From assembly GCF_040253585.1 (NCBI RefSeq), contig NZ_JBELAU010000001.1, forward strand, positions 124,001-188,000: a stretch of DNA of 64,000 nt, read 5' to 3'. Each line of letters begins with the position of its first letter. Within the stretch, counting starts at the first letter, position 1. Source of the DNA: Emticicia sp040253585. GTDB taxonomy: Bacteria; Bacteroidota; Bacteroidia; Cytophagales; Spirosomataceae. The notes beneath the pieces were generated by a model, which saw only the letters and a program-made list of their open reading frames with translations, ran no database searches and was not told where the DNA came from. Positions 50,894 through 59,020 of the stretch are shown piece after piece. The translations under genes and the position numbers were made by a program.

Positions 50894-51235
50894 GTTTTAT
50901 TCGATTATTGGTTATTTTTTGTTAAAACTTAAACGCTTGTGAGATTTATAGAAAAAGCAATATTTAATCTAAGTAAAATCTCAAAAAGTGTTATTTTTTA
51001 GATACTTGTTCAAATGTATATAAAAAACATAACATAAAAATAAGGTCATATAGACAATCTTTTTTTGAGATTAGACTTCAAAAATTATTTCAGTTAATTC
51101 TGTTTTTTCTTATAAAAATTTAAGAATTGGCATTAAATGAAAATTTATTTTTTCAATAAAATAGCTATATATGTTAAAATGAAATAGTTTTATGTTATTA
51201 AAAACAGAATTTATATAACTAATTAATGAATATTT
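50894..51235. other. Very AT-rich gap between divergent glmS and aceB
   Basis: No gene is seen. The glmS promoter must lie at its left end, but no exact TTTG/TAnnTTTG pair was found. The right end runs into the palindromic control region of aceB. Confidence 0.5.
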
Positions 51236-51296
51236 AGCGAATATTAATTAATAGCGAATATTCGCTTGTTTATTAATATTCGCTTTTGTAGTTTTG
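51236..51296 (+). promoter_or_regulatory. Promoter and palindromic operator of the glyoxylate shunt genes
   Basis: AGCGAATATTAAT (51236-51248) and ATTAATATTCGCT (51272-51284) are perfect inverted arms. Centred between them is the 14-base palindrome AGCGAATATTCGCT (51253-51266). This gives four AGCGAATATT half-sites. The promoter TTG (51266-51268), 20 bases, TAGTTTTG (51289-51296) matches the Bacteroidota consensus and is overlapped by the palindromes. This is a likely repressor or activator site controlling acetate or fatty-acid growth genes; the regulator is unknown. Confidence 0.75.
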
Positions 51297-51337
51297 AATC
51301 ATCAAACACTTCATCAACAATTAACCTTTTTAATGAT

Positions 51338-52945
51338 ATGCAAGCCAACACAGACACCGAACTTGATTATGTTTTGCTTGGAGAAATTAAGCCACAGTAC
51401 GAGCAAATTCTTACCCCTGAAGCTATTGATTTTGTAGTGAATCTTCATCAACGTTTTAATTGGAGGCGTGAAGATTTATTGAGAGAACGCCAAGAACGTC
51501 AGCACCGAATTGATGCTGGCGAAATGCCAACTTTCTTGAATGCCACAAAACACATTCGTGAGTCTGACTGGCAGGTAAATGCGATCCCTGCCGATTTACA
51601 AAATCGAAGAGTTGAAATAACCGGCCCTGTTGACCGCCGCATGATTATCAATGCTCTGAATTCGGGAGCAAAAGTTTTCATGGCAGATTTTGAGGATGCA
51701 AACTCGCCAACATGGGATAATTGCATCGAAGGACAATTGAATCTACGTGCGGCCATTCGTCGAGAAATTGATTTTGAAGCCGAAAATGGGAAAAAGTATG
51801 CTTTAAAAGATAAAGTTGCCGTTCTGAAAGTTCGTCCAAGAGGTTGGCATTTGATCGAAAAGCATTTGGAAATCAATGGCGAACCAATTTCTGCATCTAT
51901 TTTCGACTTTGGTCTATATTTTTTTCATAATGCAAAAGAATTGATTAGTAGGGGAAGTGGCCCATATTTCTATCTACCGAAACTCGAAAATCATCTGGAG
52001 GCTCGTTTGTGGGATGATATTTTTGTGGCCGCTCAAGAATCGCTCGAAATTCCAGTTGGAACAATCAAAGCTACTGTCTTGATTGAAACAATTCTGGCCG
52101 CTTTCGAGATGGACGAAATAATCTATGAACTTCGCCGACATTTGGCGGGTTTGAACGCTGGCCGTTGGGATTATATTTTCAGTGTCATTAAAAAATTCAG
52201 AAATCATTCCGATTTTATCTTACCTGATCGTGCCGATGTGACAATGAGAGTACCATTTATGCGTGCATATACTCAACTTTTGGTTAAGACTTGTCACCGT
52301 CGTGCCGCTCATGCTATAGGAGGAATGGCTGCTTTTATTCCCAATCGAAGAGATGAAAAAATCAATTCAATGGCTTTTGAGCGAGTAACAGCCGATAAAG
52401 AATTGGAGGTAAATAATGGCTTCGACGGAACTTGGGTGGCTCATCCCGATTTAGTTCCAGTCGCAAAAACTGCTTTTGAGAAGCATTTAGGCGTAAAACC
52501 ACATCAAAAAGAAGTAATGCGAGAGGATGTGAATATAACGGCTCACGATTTATTGGATGTAAGAATTGATAATGCAACAATCACTGAGCATGGTTTACGA
52601 ACCAATATCAACGTTGGTATTCTCTACATAGAATCTTGGTTGCGTGGCATAGGAGCAGCAGCGATTCATAATTTAATGGAAGATGCTGCAACTGCTGAAA
52701 TTTCGAGAGCTCAAATTTGGCAATGGCTCAAACACCGAGTTAAAACCCAAGAAGGAGAAGTCATCGAGCCTAATTATTATCATCAAATTTTGGTAGAAGA
52801 AGTAGAAAAAATCAAGAAAATGGCCGAAAAAGATCAAATTCCAGAAGGACAATATAAAAAAGCTGCCGAACTATTCAATACGCTCGTAATGAAACGCCAA
52901 TTTAGTGATTTTTTAACTCTGGGTGCTTATAAAGAATTAGAGTAG
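51338..52945 (+). CDS. aceB: Malate synthase A
   Basis: Glyoxylate shunt enzyme joining glyoxylate and acetyl-CoA to malate. It has 535 residues from the ATG at 51338, which follows the promoter; the longer reading from 51266 would start inside the operator. Landmarks are MADFEDANSPTWDN near 107, LKVRPRGWHLIEKH near 164 and GTIKATVLIETILAAFEMDEIIYELR near 245 (catalytic glutamate region). Later come IGGMAAFIPN and FDGTWVAHPDLVPVA, and the end has GVGAA-like IGAAAIHNLMEDAATAEISR. Isocitrate lyase follows 131 bases downstream. Confidence 0.96.
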   Translation: MQANTDTELDYVLLGEIKPQYEQILTPEAIDFVVNLHQRFNWRREDLLRERQERQHRIDAGEMPTFLNATKHIRESDWQVNAIPADLQNRRVEITGPVDRRMIINALNSGAKVFMADFEDANSPTWDNCIEGQLNLRAAIRREIDFEAENGKKYALKDKVAVLKVRPRGWHLIEKHLEINGEPISASIFDFGLYFFHNAKELISRGSGPYFYLPKLENHLEARLWDDIFVAAQESLEIPVGTIKATVLIETILAAFEMDEIIYELRRHLAGLNAGRWDYIFSVIKKFRNHSDFILPDRADVTMRVPFMRAYTQLLVKTCHRRAAHAIGGMAAFIPNRRDEKINSMAFERVTADKELEVNNGFDGTWVAHPDLVPVAKTAFEKHLGVKPHQKEVMREDVNITAHDLLDVRIDNATITEHGLRTNINVGILYIESWLRGIGAAAIHNLMEDAATAEISRAQIWQWLKHRVKTQEGEVIEPNYYHQILVEEVEKIKKMAEKDQIPEGQYKKAAELFNTLVMKRQFSDFLTLGAYKELE

Positions 52946-53076
52946 GAAAGGAGCAAGGTGCTAAAAATACTAAACACTCGAAGCTATGCGAAGGTCTCCT
53001 TTTAATCTCTGTGCCTTTGTCTCTCTGTGCCTTAGTGCCTATGAAACATTTTCATCAACAAATAAACATTAAAAAA
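52946..53076. repeat. aceB-aceA gap with short tandem CTCTGTGCCTT words
   Basis: The 131 bases contain CTCTGTGCCTTTGT followed by CTCTGTGCCTTAGTG, a short direct repeat of the kind scattered in Bacteroidota intergenic DNA. No terminator is seen, so aceB and aceA are probably one transcript. Confidence 0.45.
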
Positions 53077-54360
53077 ATGACTACGAAACAACAAAGAATC
53101 AATGCTTTAGTAGCTGATTGGGCTACAAATCCTCGCTGGAATGGAATCGAACGCCCATACACTGCCGAAGAGGTTGTAAAATTATCAGGTTCGTTTCCGA
53201 TTGAGCATACTATTGCGAAATTGGGTGCAGAACGTTTATGGAATTTATTGCACCAAGACGAATGGGTGGCTGGTTTAGGTGCATTGACAGGAAATCAAGC
53301 GATTCAAGAGGTACAAGCAGGAATGAAAGCCATTTATTTATCGGGCTGGCAAGTGGCGGCGGATGCCAATTTATCAGGACAAATGTATCCAGATCAAAGT
53401 CTCTATCCTGCCGATTCTGTGCCGAATGTGGTGCGTAGAATAAACAATTCATTGCTCCGTGCTGACCAAATTCAGTCAGTTAGTGGCGAAGGAGATACAC
53501 ATTGGTTAGTGCCAATCGTTGCTGATGCCGAAGCTGGTTTTGGTGGAAACTTAAATGCGTTTGAATTAATGAAAATGATGATTGAAGCGGGTGCATCGGG
53601 TGTGCATTTTGAAGACCAACTTTCATCAGCAAAAAAATGTGGTCACTTAGGAGGAAAGGTTTTAGTGCCAACTCAAGAAGCCATCAATAAATTAATTGCT
53701 GCTCGTTTGGCTGCCGACGTGATGGGTACTTCAACACTCGTTATTGCTCGAACTGATGCTGAAGCAGCTAATTTGATCACTTCAGACATTGATGAGCGTG
53801 ATCGAAGATTCATAAAATCAGCCGAACGCACAGCTGAAGGATTTTTCTATGTAAAGAATGGCTTAGAGCAGGGCATTGACCGAGGTTTAAGTTATGCTCC
53901 TTATGCCGATTTGATTTGGATGGAAACAGGAAATCCAGACTTAGGGATGGCTCGTGAGTTTGCTCAAGGTATTCATCAAAAATATCCTGAGCAAATGTTG
54001 GCATATAATTGTTCGCCATCGTTTAATTGGGCCAAGTATATGGATGAAAAACAAATGCTTACTTTCCGTGAGCAATTAGCCGAAATGGGATATAAATTCC
54101 AGTTTATTACTTTAGCTGGTTTTCATGCACTCAATACAGCTATGTTTGAACTTTCAAGTGCTTACGTTGAGCGTGGAATGGCAGGTTTTTCGGAGCTACA
54201 ACAACGTGAATTTGCTTTGCAGAATAAAGGTTTTAAGGCAATTAAGCACCAAAGTTTTGTTGGAACTGGCTATTTTGATGCAGTGCAGAATACGGTTATG
54301 GCAGGAGTTTCTTCAACAACAGCAATGGCAAATTCGACCGAAACAGAGCAATTCCATTGA
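53077..54360 (+). CDS. aceA: Isocitrate lyase
   Basis: Splits isocitrate into glyoxylate and succinate, the first step of the shunt. It has 427 residues from the ATG at 53077. The catalytic loop KKCGHLGGKVLVPTQEAI lies near 187-205 with Cys in KKCGH. Also visible are WQVAADANLSGQMYPDQSLYP, the metal region VADAEAGFGG and FEDQLSSAKKCG, and LAYNCSPSFNWAKYMDE near 310. Upstream in-frame starts from 53011 lie in the repeat-bearing gap and are not conserved. It lies in an operon with aceB. Confidence 0.97.
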   Translation: MTTKQQRINALVADWATNPRWNGIERPYTAEEVVKLSGSFPIEHTIAKLGAERLWNLLHQDEWVAGLGALTGNQAIQEVQAGMKAIYLSGWQVAADANLSGQMYPDQSLYPADSVPNVVRRINNSLLRADQIQSVSGEGDTHWLVPIVADAEAGFGGNLNAFELMKMMIEAGASGVHFEDQLSSAKKCGHLGGKVLVPTQEAINKLIAARLAADVMGTSTLVIARTDAEAANLITSDIDERDRRFIKSAERTAEGFFYVKNGLEQGIDRGLSYAPYADLIWMETGNPDLGMAREFAQGIHQKYPEQMLAYNCSPSFNWAKYMDEKQMLTFREQLAEMGYKFQFITLAGFHALNTAMFELSSAYVERGMAGFSELQQREFALQNKGFKAIKHQSFVGTGYFDAVQNTVMAGVSSTTAMANSTETEQFH

Positions 54361-54374
54361 GATAGTTTAAAAAC

Positions 54375-54411
54375 AAAAGCCCCAGTTTGAGGCTTTCAAA
54401 CTGGGGCTTTT
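54375..54411 (+). terminator. Intrinsic terminator after aceA
   Basis: Near-perfect 16-base stem AAAAGCCCCAGTTTGA / TCAAACTGGGGCTTTT with a 5-base loop and further T residues. It also faces the end of the convergent DUF4270 gene. Confidence 0.9.
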
Positions 54412-54425
54412 TTATAGTTTGATAC

Positions 54426-55760
54426 TTATTTCTTCGTAGAATAATAAATATTAAGTTTTACATTTTTGATTACCATCCTTGATACATTACTATTATAAAC
54501 CGAAATGGTAGAAGTGGTTGTATTTAATAAACTTGGTACTAAGGCAATGCCTTCTGTTGTCTTCTTTTTGGCGACTAAATCTTGCAGGAATGAAGTAAAA
54601 TTGAAACTATAATTATTTGTCGATGTATTATAAGTTGCCACATATTGGGTTCCTGAAAGTCCATCAAATCCAATAAAGTCGATTAAATTACCAGTAGTCT
54701 TTTTAATGCGATTCGTAGCATCGAGCTGAACCAAAGCTACTTGAGACGGTACTTTATAATTACCCGAAATTTGATCTAAATCTGGCTCGAAAACTAACTC
54801 TGCTTTATTGATTGTAATATTTGTGTTTTTCTGTAGTGTCTCCAGCGTTGGAAACGTTAATTTCGGCGAAATACCAATACCTGTCTGCAAATAAGTACGA
54901 TTATTAGTGGCACTTGAGGCAATTGGTTGTAAAGTTTTCAAATTTTGTAAAACAGTACCATTTCTATTACCCGTAATTTGACTAAAACGTTGAGAATAAA
55001 ACGTTAAAGGAATACTTTTTCTATCAGTAGAGTTGGTTGTGTGATAATATAATTGAATGTAACTTCCAGAAATGGCCAATCCATAAGCATTCTCAGCATT
55101 GTTATCTGCTAAAAATGCTATTCCTTTTACGGCTGCCGTAAATTTATCAATTGTAGAACCTGTATCAGTATTTACCAAATCATACAATTCTTTACCCAAA
55201 GTATTCGGTAATTTGAATTTCAAAAGACTATCTTGTACCGTCGAATTAGCACGCTTCATTTGAGCATGAGTAAACGTTCCACTCGCCATAGGCGTAGGAT
55301 TATACCCCAAAACATCATCTTTTGTATATCTTTTAGAACTAACAAAATTTTCAGTTAGACGGTGTAATGCCAGACTATATGTTTTCGTTGAGTCACCGTA
55401 AGAGAAACCATTATAGGCCACATATACATAAATTGAATCATAAACAGTCAGTCCAGAGTCGGCAGTTGGAAACTTCAATGCAGTAAAAGCATCCGTGCTA
55501 AGGAGTGGTAGTGTAATCTGTGCAAATGTTTTGGCTGAAACTTCTCCAAAAACAGGATCTTTGTATCGTCCAACAACGGCATTAGCTTGGCCAGAAGTAA
55601 AAGTAGAGTCAAACAGAACCGTCGAGGTTGAAACTTTTACCGTATCAGTAAAGATAGTAGTTATTTGGCCGCCAGTGCTTGGCGTATCAATAACGATACC
55701 GATGGGGTCTTCACATGAGAAAAATAATGCGGAAAGTAGCATTACCGCTAAATTCCGCAT
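54426..55760 (-). CDS. DUF4270-type lipoprotein
   Basis: Outer-membrane or surface lipoprotein of 444 residues. The ATG at 55760 gives a lipoprotein signal with lipobox LFFSC; the longer reading from 55892 would overlap the upstream gene and bury the signal. The mature start CEDPIGIVIDTP and the repeating beta-rich segments (TDTVKVSTSTVLFDSTFTSGQANAVVGRYKDPVFG, then YDSIYVYVAYNGFSYGDSTKTYSLALHRLTE) are those of DUF4270, a Bacteroidota family of unknown function. It lies 37 bases after the half-length glycogen synthase gene, an arrangement I recall from related genomes. Confidence 0.85.
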   Translation of the reverse strand: MRNLAVMLLSALFFSCEDPIGIVIDTPSTGGQITTIFTDTVKVSTSTVLFDSTFTSGQANAVVGRYKDPVFGEVSAKTFAQITLPLLSTDAFTALKFPTADSGLTVYDSIYVYVAYNGFSYGDSTKTYSLALHRLTENFVSSKRYTKDDVLGYNPTPMASGTFTHAQMKRANSTVQDSLLKFKLPNTLGKELYDLVNTDTGSTIDKFTAAVKGIAFLADNNAENAYGLAISGSYIQLYYHTTNSTDRKSIPLTFYSQRFSQITGNRNGTVLQNLKTLQPIASSATNNRTYLQTGIGISPKLTFPTLETLQKNTNITINKAELVFEPDLDQISGNYKVPSQVALVQLDATNRIKKTTGNLIDFIGFDGLSGTQYVATYNTSTNNYSFNFTSFLQDLVAKKKTTEGIALVPSLLNTTTSTISVYNSNVSRMVIKNVKLNIYYSTKK

Positions 55761-55797
55761 AGAAGTAGGATGTAAAGTCTTTACATCTTTCCAAATA

Positions 55798-56610
55798 TTA
55801 TTCAGGAACAAGTTCTGTGTAAAGGTTAAAATACGTTTCCGTAACATTGTCATCTTCGATGCTTGCTTCGATTGTGTTTGCTGCAATTTCATTCAAAAGT
55901 TTACTTAATTTTTCATTCGATTCCTCGTTGGCTCTCACAATTGCATCTGCATATTGGCAACCTATTTTTATAAATCCTTCAAAATCGGCCGAACGTAAGT
56001 TGGATAAATTTTCATCTGAAACATCCATTGACTTGGCTTTTTCGATAATGTCTTCATCAAATTTATGCTCAAATGTGTTGTTATAGACAGTGAAAACCGA
56101 TTTTGTGTCTTTGAAAACAGGGTCGTTTTTATAAGTTGTTTTTAAATACAACGGAATCAACGATGTCATCCAATCAGTGCAGTGTACAATATCAGGTGCC
56201 CAACCGAGTTTTTTTACTGTTTCGAGTACTCCTTTGCAAAAGAAAATGGTTCTTTCATCATTGTCGTCATAGAAACTTCCTTCTTTATCTAAGAAAACGT
56301 ATTTTCTATTGAAATAGTCTTCATTGTCTAAAAAATAAACTTGCAATTTTGCAGTTGGAATAGAAGCGACCTTGATAATCAGAGGTTTTTCATCGTCTCC
56401 CACGGTAATATTAATACCCGATAGACGTACAACTTCATGAAGGCGGTTTTTACGCTCATTGATAGACCCAAAGCGTGGAATTAAAATTCTGATTTCCATG
56501 CCTTTTTCTTGCATGGCTTGCGGCAGTTTACGAAGAAATTCAGCTACTTCTGAAACTTGCAGGAAGGGATTTATCTCACTTGCTACGTACAGAATACGAA
56601 GTTTACGCAT
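55798..56610 (-). CDS. Glycogen/starch synthase, GT5 N-terminal domain only
   Basis: Product of 270 residues that resembles only the N-terminal Rossmann half of glycogen synthases (usual length about 480). It has KLRILYVASEINPFLQVSEVAEFLRKLPQAM near the start, where full enzymes have KxGGL in place of VSEVA, then LIPRFGSI, FFCKGVLETVKKLGWAPDIVHCTDWMTSLIPLYL and VYNNTF. The second nucleotide-sugar domain is absent and no remnant follows. Loss of the KxGGL lysine region and of the donor domain argues against glucosyl transfer. It may bind a sugar or play a structural role. DUF4270 follows. Confidence 0.8.
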   Translation of the reverse strand: MRKLRILYVASEINPFLQVSEVAEFLRKLPQAMQEKGMEIRILIPRFGSINERKNRLHEVVRLSGINITVGDDEKPLIIKVASIPTAKLQVYFLDNEDYFNRKYVFLDKEGSFYDDNDERTIFFCKGVLETVKKLGWAPDIVHCTDWMTSLIPLYLKTTYKNDPVFKDTKSVFTVYNNTFEHKFDEDIIEKAKSMDVSDENLSNLRSADFEGFIKIGCQYADAIVRANEESNEKLSKLLNEIAANTIEASIEDDNVTETYFNLYTELVPE

Positions 56611-56656
56611 ATCTTAAATATATTGATTAGTGGGAGGTGTCTTCCAAAAAAGTATG

Positions 56657-56689
56657 CAAAGATACGAAAAAAACTGACAATTTGTACAA
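56657..56689 (-). promoter_or_regulatory. Promoter of the GT5-DUF4270 operon
   Basis: The minus strand reads TTG (56687-56689), 22 bases, then TATCTTTG (56657-56664), 47 bases before the ATG. The -7 box is exact; the spacing is at the long end. Confidence 0.5.
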
Positions 56690-56847
56690 TAATCTTTGAA
56701 AAACAATAGTTAGGGGCTAAAAAATTGCAGTTATTCGGAAAAAAAGCATAGATTTTTTTGGAAGTCGATGAATTTGAGGTAGTTTTTGAATGGGTTTTCA
56801 CGAGAAAAAAAACAGTAATTGGCTCGTAAAACTAACAATTACACCGA

Positions 56848-57360
56848 TTATTCAGATATTACTTTTTCCATGATAATAAATTCTAAAAACTGTTTAGGTA
56901 ACCCAAATTTGGGGTCTGTCATCGGGAAAGGCTTTGTTTCACCAGTACTTTTATAACCTCTTCTTTCGTAATAGGCTATTAATTCACTACGTACAGAAAT
57001 GACAGTCATAGAGATTTTGCTGAGACGAGCTTTTCGGGCATAATCTTCGGCTGCTTGCATGAGTTTCTTGCCTACGCCTCCACCTTGCAATTCGGGAGAA
57101 ACAGTGAGCATGCCAAGGTATAATTTATCAACTTGCTTTTCGAGATATACCGAACCAATAAGTTGATTATTTTCGGTGTATTTTAAAATGGTTACATCTT
57201 CTTTCTGAAGTAGTTCGCTAAGATTCGCTTCGTCAGTTCTGATTCCACCAAGCAAGTGTTCCTCGGTTGTCCAACCTTTTTTAGATGATTCACCTCTGTA
57301 AGCAGAGTTTATCAATATATTTAATTCGGGAACGTCTTGTATTGTAGCTTTACTAATCAT
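56848..57360 (-). CDS. GNAT-family acetyltransferase
   Basis: Cytoplasmic N-acetyltransferase of 170 residues from the ATG at 57360. The acetyl-CoA loop is in LTVSPELQGGGVGKKLMQAAEDYA (about 102-126), and YYERRGYKSTGE is the usual final strand. NSAYRGESSKKGWTTEEHLLGG in the N-terminal part is typical of a group of small-molecule acetyltransferases. Substrate unknown. An upstream ATG pair at 57394-57399 lies inside a 50-base palindrome and is less likely as start. Confidence 0.85.
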   Translation of the reverse strand: MISKATIQDVPELNILINSAYRGESSKKGWTTEEHLLGGIRTDEANLSELLQKEDVTILKYTENNQLIGSVYLEKQVDKLYLGMLTVSPELQGGGVGKKLMQAAEDYARKARLSKISMTVISVRSELIAYYERRGYKSTGETKPFPMTDPKFGLPKQFLEFIIMEKVISE

Positions 57361-57390
57361 TTTAATCGGAAATGTCTTGTTAAAAACAAA

Positions 57391-57440
57391 TTGCATCATT
57401 ATTAAAGATTTTGTTTACAAAATCTTTAATAATGATGCAA
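57391..57440. repeat. 50-base near-perfect palindrome (cruciform-forming)
   Basis: Arms of 24 bases are exact complements (left arm starts TTGCATCATTATTAAAGATT; right arm ends AATCTTTAATAATGATGCAA) around a 2-base centre TT. It lies between the 57477-57830 gene and the GNAT gene on the minus strand. It could end the first transcript, act in the leader of the second or bind a dimeric regulator. Confidence 0.9.
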
Positions 57441-57476
57441 AATTACAAAACATTTAGAACCTTATTTTCTGAAAAA

Positions 57477-57830
57477 TCAATCTTTATTCTCTTCACTTTT
57501 CTCTGCCCATTTACCCCAACGATTTTTCATTTTTGCTCTGAAATGTTCTTTTTCTTCGGGAGTCATGTTGGCCATACGTTCAGCCATTTTTTGTTTCCAA
57601 AAGTGGTGACGATTTCCACCACAGCCACCTCCCCAGCCACCACCACCACGGAAACCACCAAATAGGATTTTAGACAAAACCAATAATCCCAAAGCTTGTA
57701 CCCAAGTGATTGTGACCAGTCCGAAAATACTCGGAATCAGCCAATTCCATAAACTCATGACCGCAAATCCACCTATAAAAATAAATGCTGCCACTATGGC
57801 AAAACCTTTCAAAAACCAAAACTTTCTCAT
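57477..57830 (-). CDS. Small glycine-rich membrane protein, paralogue 1
   Basis: Protein of 117 residues with two hydrophobic helices (about 8-30 and 42-58: WVQALGLLVLSKILFGGF). A glycine-rich stretch with GGGGWGGGCGGNRHH follows, then a charged helix with MTPEEKEHFRAKMKNRWG that recalls metal- or stress-related Spy/CpxP-like segments. The segment VMSLWNWLIPSIFGLVTI plus the second helix is shared with the next gene. Function unknown. It probably belongs to the ECF sigma operon upstream. Confidence 0.75.
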   Translation of the reverse strand: MRKFWFLKGFAIVAAFIFIGGFAVMSLWNWLIPSIFGLVTITWVQALGLLVLSKILFGGFRGGGGWGGGCGGNRHHFWKQKMAERMANMTPEEKEHFRAKMKNRWGKWAEKSEENKD

Positions 57831-57946
57831 TTTCTTTAATGTTTTTTAATTAATAATTAGTCAAGTCCAGCAGTTGTTTTTTTGATAAAATATTGATAGC
57901 TAAATGCTTATTTTATTGTCGGCTGTGGACTATTGCATGTTGCCAT

Positions 57947-58231
57947 TTACTTAATAATTGACTCTTTTTTGTCGGAATTCATTTTCCATTCTTTGCATTG
58001 TTCATGCTTCATTCCTTGATGAAAACCACGATGTCCACCGTGCCAACCTCCAAAACCTCCGAAGAGTAGTTTACTCAAAACCAGTAAACCCAGAGCGTGC
58101 TTAAACTTAATCGTTGGCAATTTGAAAACGCTTGGTGCTAACCAATTCCACAAATACATAACTACCAAACTCATTGTGGAAATGGCTATCACTCCGATAG
58201 CGATTCCACCTAAAATCCATAATGCTGTCAT
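57947..58231 (-). CDS. Small glycine/histidine-rich membrane protein, paralogue 2
   Basis: Protein of 94 residues: helix 1 at about 4-27, the shared segment VMYLWNWLAPSVFKLPTI, then HALGLLVLSKLLFGGF. A tail with GGWHGGHRGFHQGMKHEQC could bind metal through its histidines and cysteine. It is clearly a tandem paralogue of the gene at 57477. It starts 29 bases after the ECF sigma gene and is likely co-transcribed with it. Confidence 0.75.
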   Translation of the reverse strand: MTALWILGGIAIGVIAISTMSLVVMYLWNWLAPSVFKLPTIKFKHALGLLVLSKLLFGGFGGWHGGHRGFHQGMKHEQCKEWKMNSDKKESIIK

Positions 58232-58260
58232 TTTCTTTTATCTTAATTTTGTGTTAAATT

Positions 58261-58815
58261 TTACTCAAATAAATCTTCGTACAGATACCGTAATTTATCT
58301 CTTAAAAACAAAATCGCTTGACGTTTTTCCGAAACCAAAACACTTACTTTTACGCCCGTTATTTCTGAAATTTCTTTGAATGATTTATCCTCCAATTCGT
58401 GCAATTCAAAGACTAATCTTTGGTGAGCAGGTAGCTCTTCGAGTGCTTCAGAAAGTGCCTCTAAGATAGTTTCCTGCATCATTGGGTCTTGATTTGAGCC
58501 ATCTGGAAGCATATCAAATAAAGATAGTTTTTCATCTTCATCGTTGGGGCTACTCGTCAACTCTTCGAGTGCATCTACTTTTTTTCTGCGATAAAAATCA
58601 TTAATTTTATTGCGAGCCACCGTAAACATCCAAGCCACCGTTTGGTCGATAGGTTTGGTTAATCTGTACATTTCTACCAACTCATAAAAAACTTCCTGCA
58701 ACACATCTTCGGCATCGTGTAGCGAGGGTACCCGCTGTCGGATGAAGCCCAACAGTCGCTGACGTTCGCCGCTGACGGTTTTCTGAATTTGTTTATTTTG
58801 TTCGGTAGTGTTCAT
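58261..58815 (-). CDS. ECF sigma factor
   Basis: RNA polymerase sigma factor of 184 residues. Region 2: RLLGFIRQRVPSLHDAEDVLQEVFYELVEMY and TVAWMFTVARNKINDFYRRKK. Region 4: LEELPAHQRLVFELHELEDKSFKEISEITGVKVSVLVSEKRQAILFLR. An acidic linker (SSPNDEDEKLSLFD) joins the two. No FecR-like anti-sigma gene is adjacent; the two small membrane proteins downstream are the candidates for control or output. The inverted repeat at 58821 lies just before its ATG. Confidence 0.9.
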   Translation of the reverse strand: MNTTEQNKQIQKTVSGERQRLLGFIRQRVPSLHDAEDVLQEVFYELVEMYRLTKPIDQTVAWMFTVARNKINDFYRRKKVDALEELTSSPNDEDEKLSLFDMLPDGSNQDPMMQETILEALSEALEELPAHQRLVFELHELEDKSFKEISEITGVKVSVLVSEKRQAILFLRDKLRYLYEDLFE

Positions 58816-58820
58816 TAAGT

Positions 58821-58841
58821 ATCAAACATTCGCTGTTTGAT
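58821..58841 (-). promoter_or_regulatory. Inverted repeat at the start of the ECF sigma gene
   Basis: ATCAAACA / TGTTTGAT, perfect 8-base arms around 5 bases, six bases upstream of the ATG. It could be an operator or a leader hairpin limiting translation; no binder is known. Confidence 0.4.
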
Positions 58842-58975
58842 TTGAAGACGCTTGAAGATACATTTAATTAAAATTTAGTGAAGATTGGTGAATTAAGCTG
58901 ATAAAAGGTAAAAAAAACACTTAAAACCATTCCATAAAAAAACTTATTGAACTCTTTTTCAATTAATAAAAACTT

Positions 58976-58983
58976 TATTTTTG
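58976..58983 (+). promoter_or_regulatory. -7 promoter box of the lipoprotein gene at 59021
   Basis: TATTTTTG, an exact TAnnTTTG box, 37 bases before the ATG. The nearest TTG upstream (58947) is too far for a standard -33 box. Confidence 0.45.
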
Positions 58984-59020
58984 TAGAAATATAGTATCAA
59001 CCCTTCAATAAAGACAAATC

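Noticed and set aside
50894..51235. glmS ribozyme or riboswitch upstream of glmS
   Set aside because: The gap is AT-rich with no recognisable ribozyme core; such ribozymes are known mainly from Firmicutes.
55761..55892. N-terminal extension of the DUF4270 protein
   Set aside because: It overlaps the coding end of the upstream gene and would place the lipoprotein signal 44 residues inside the protein.
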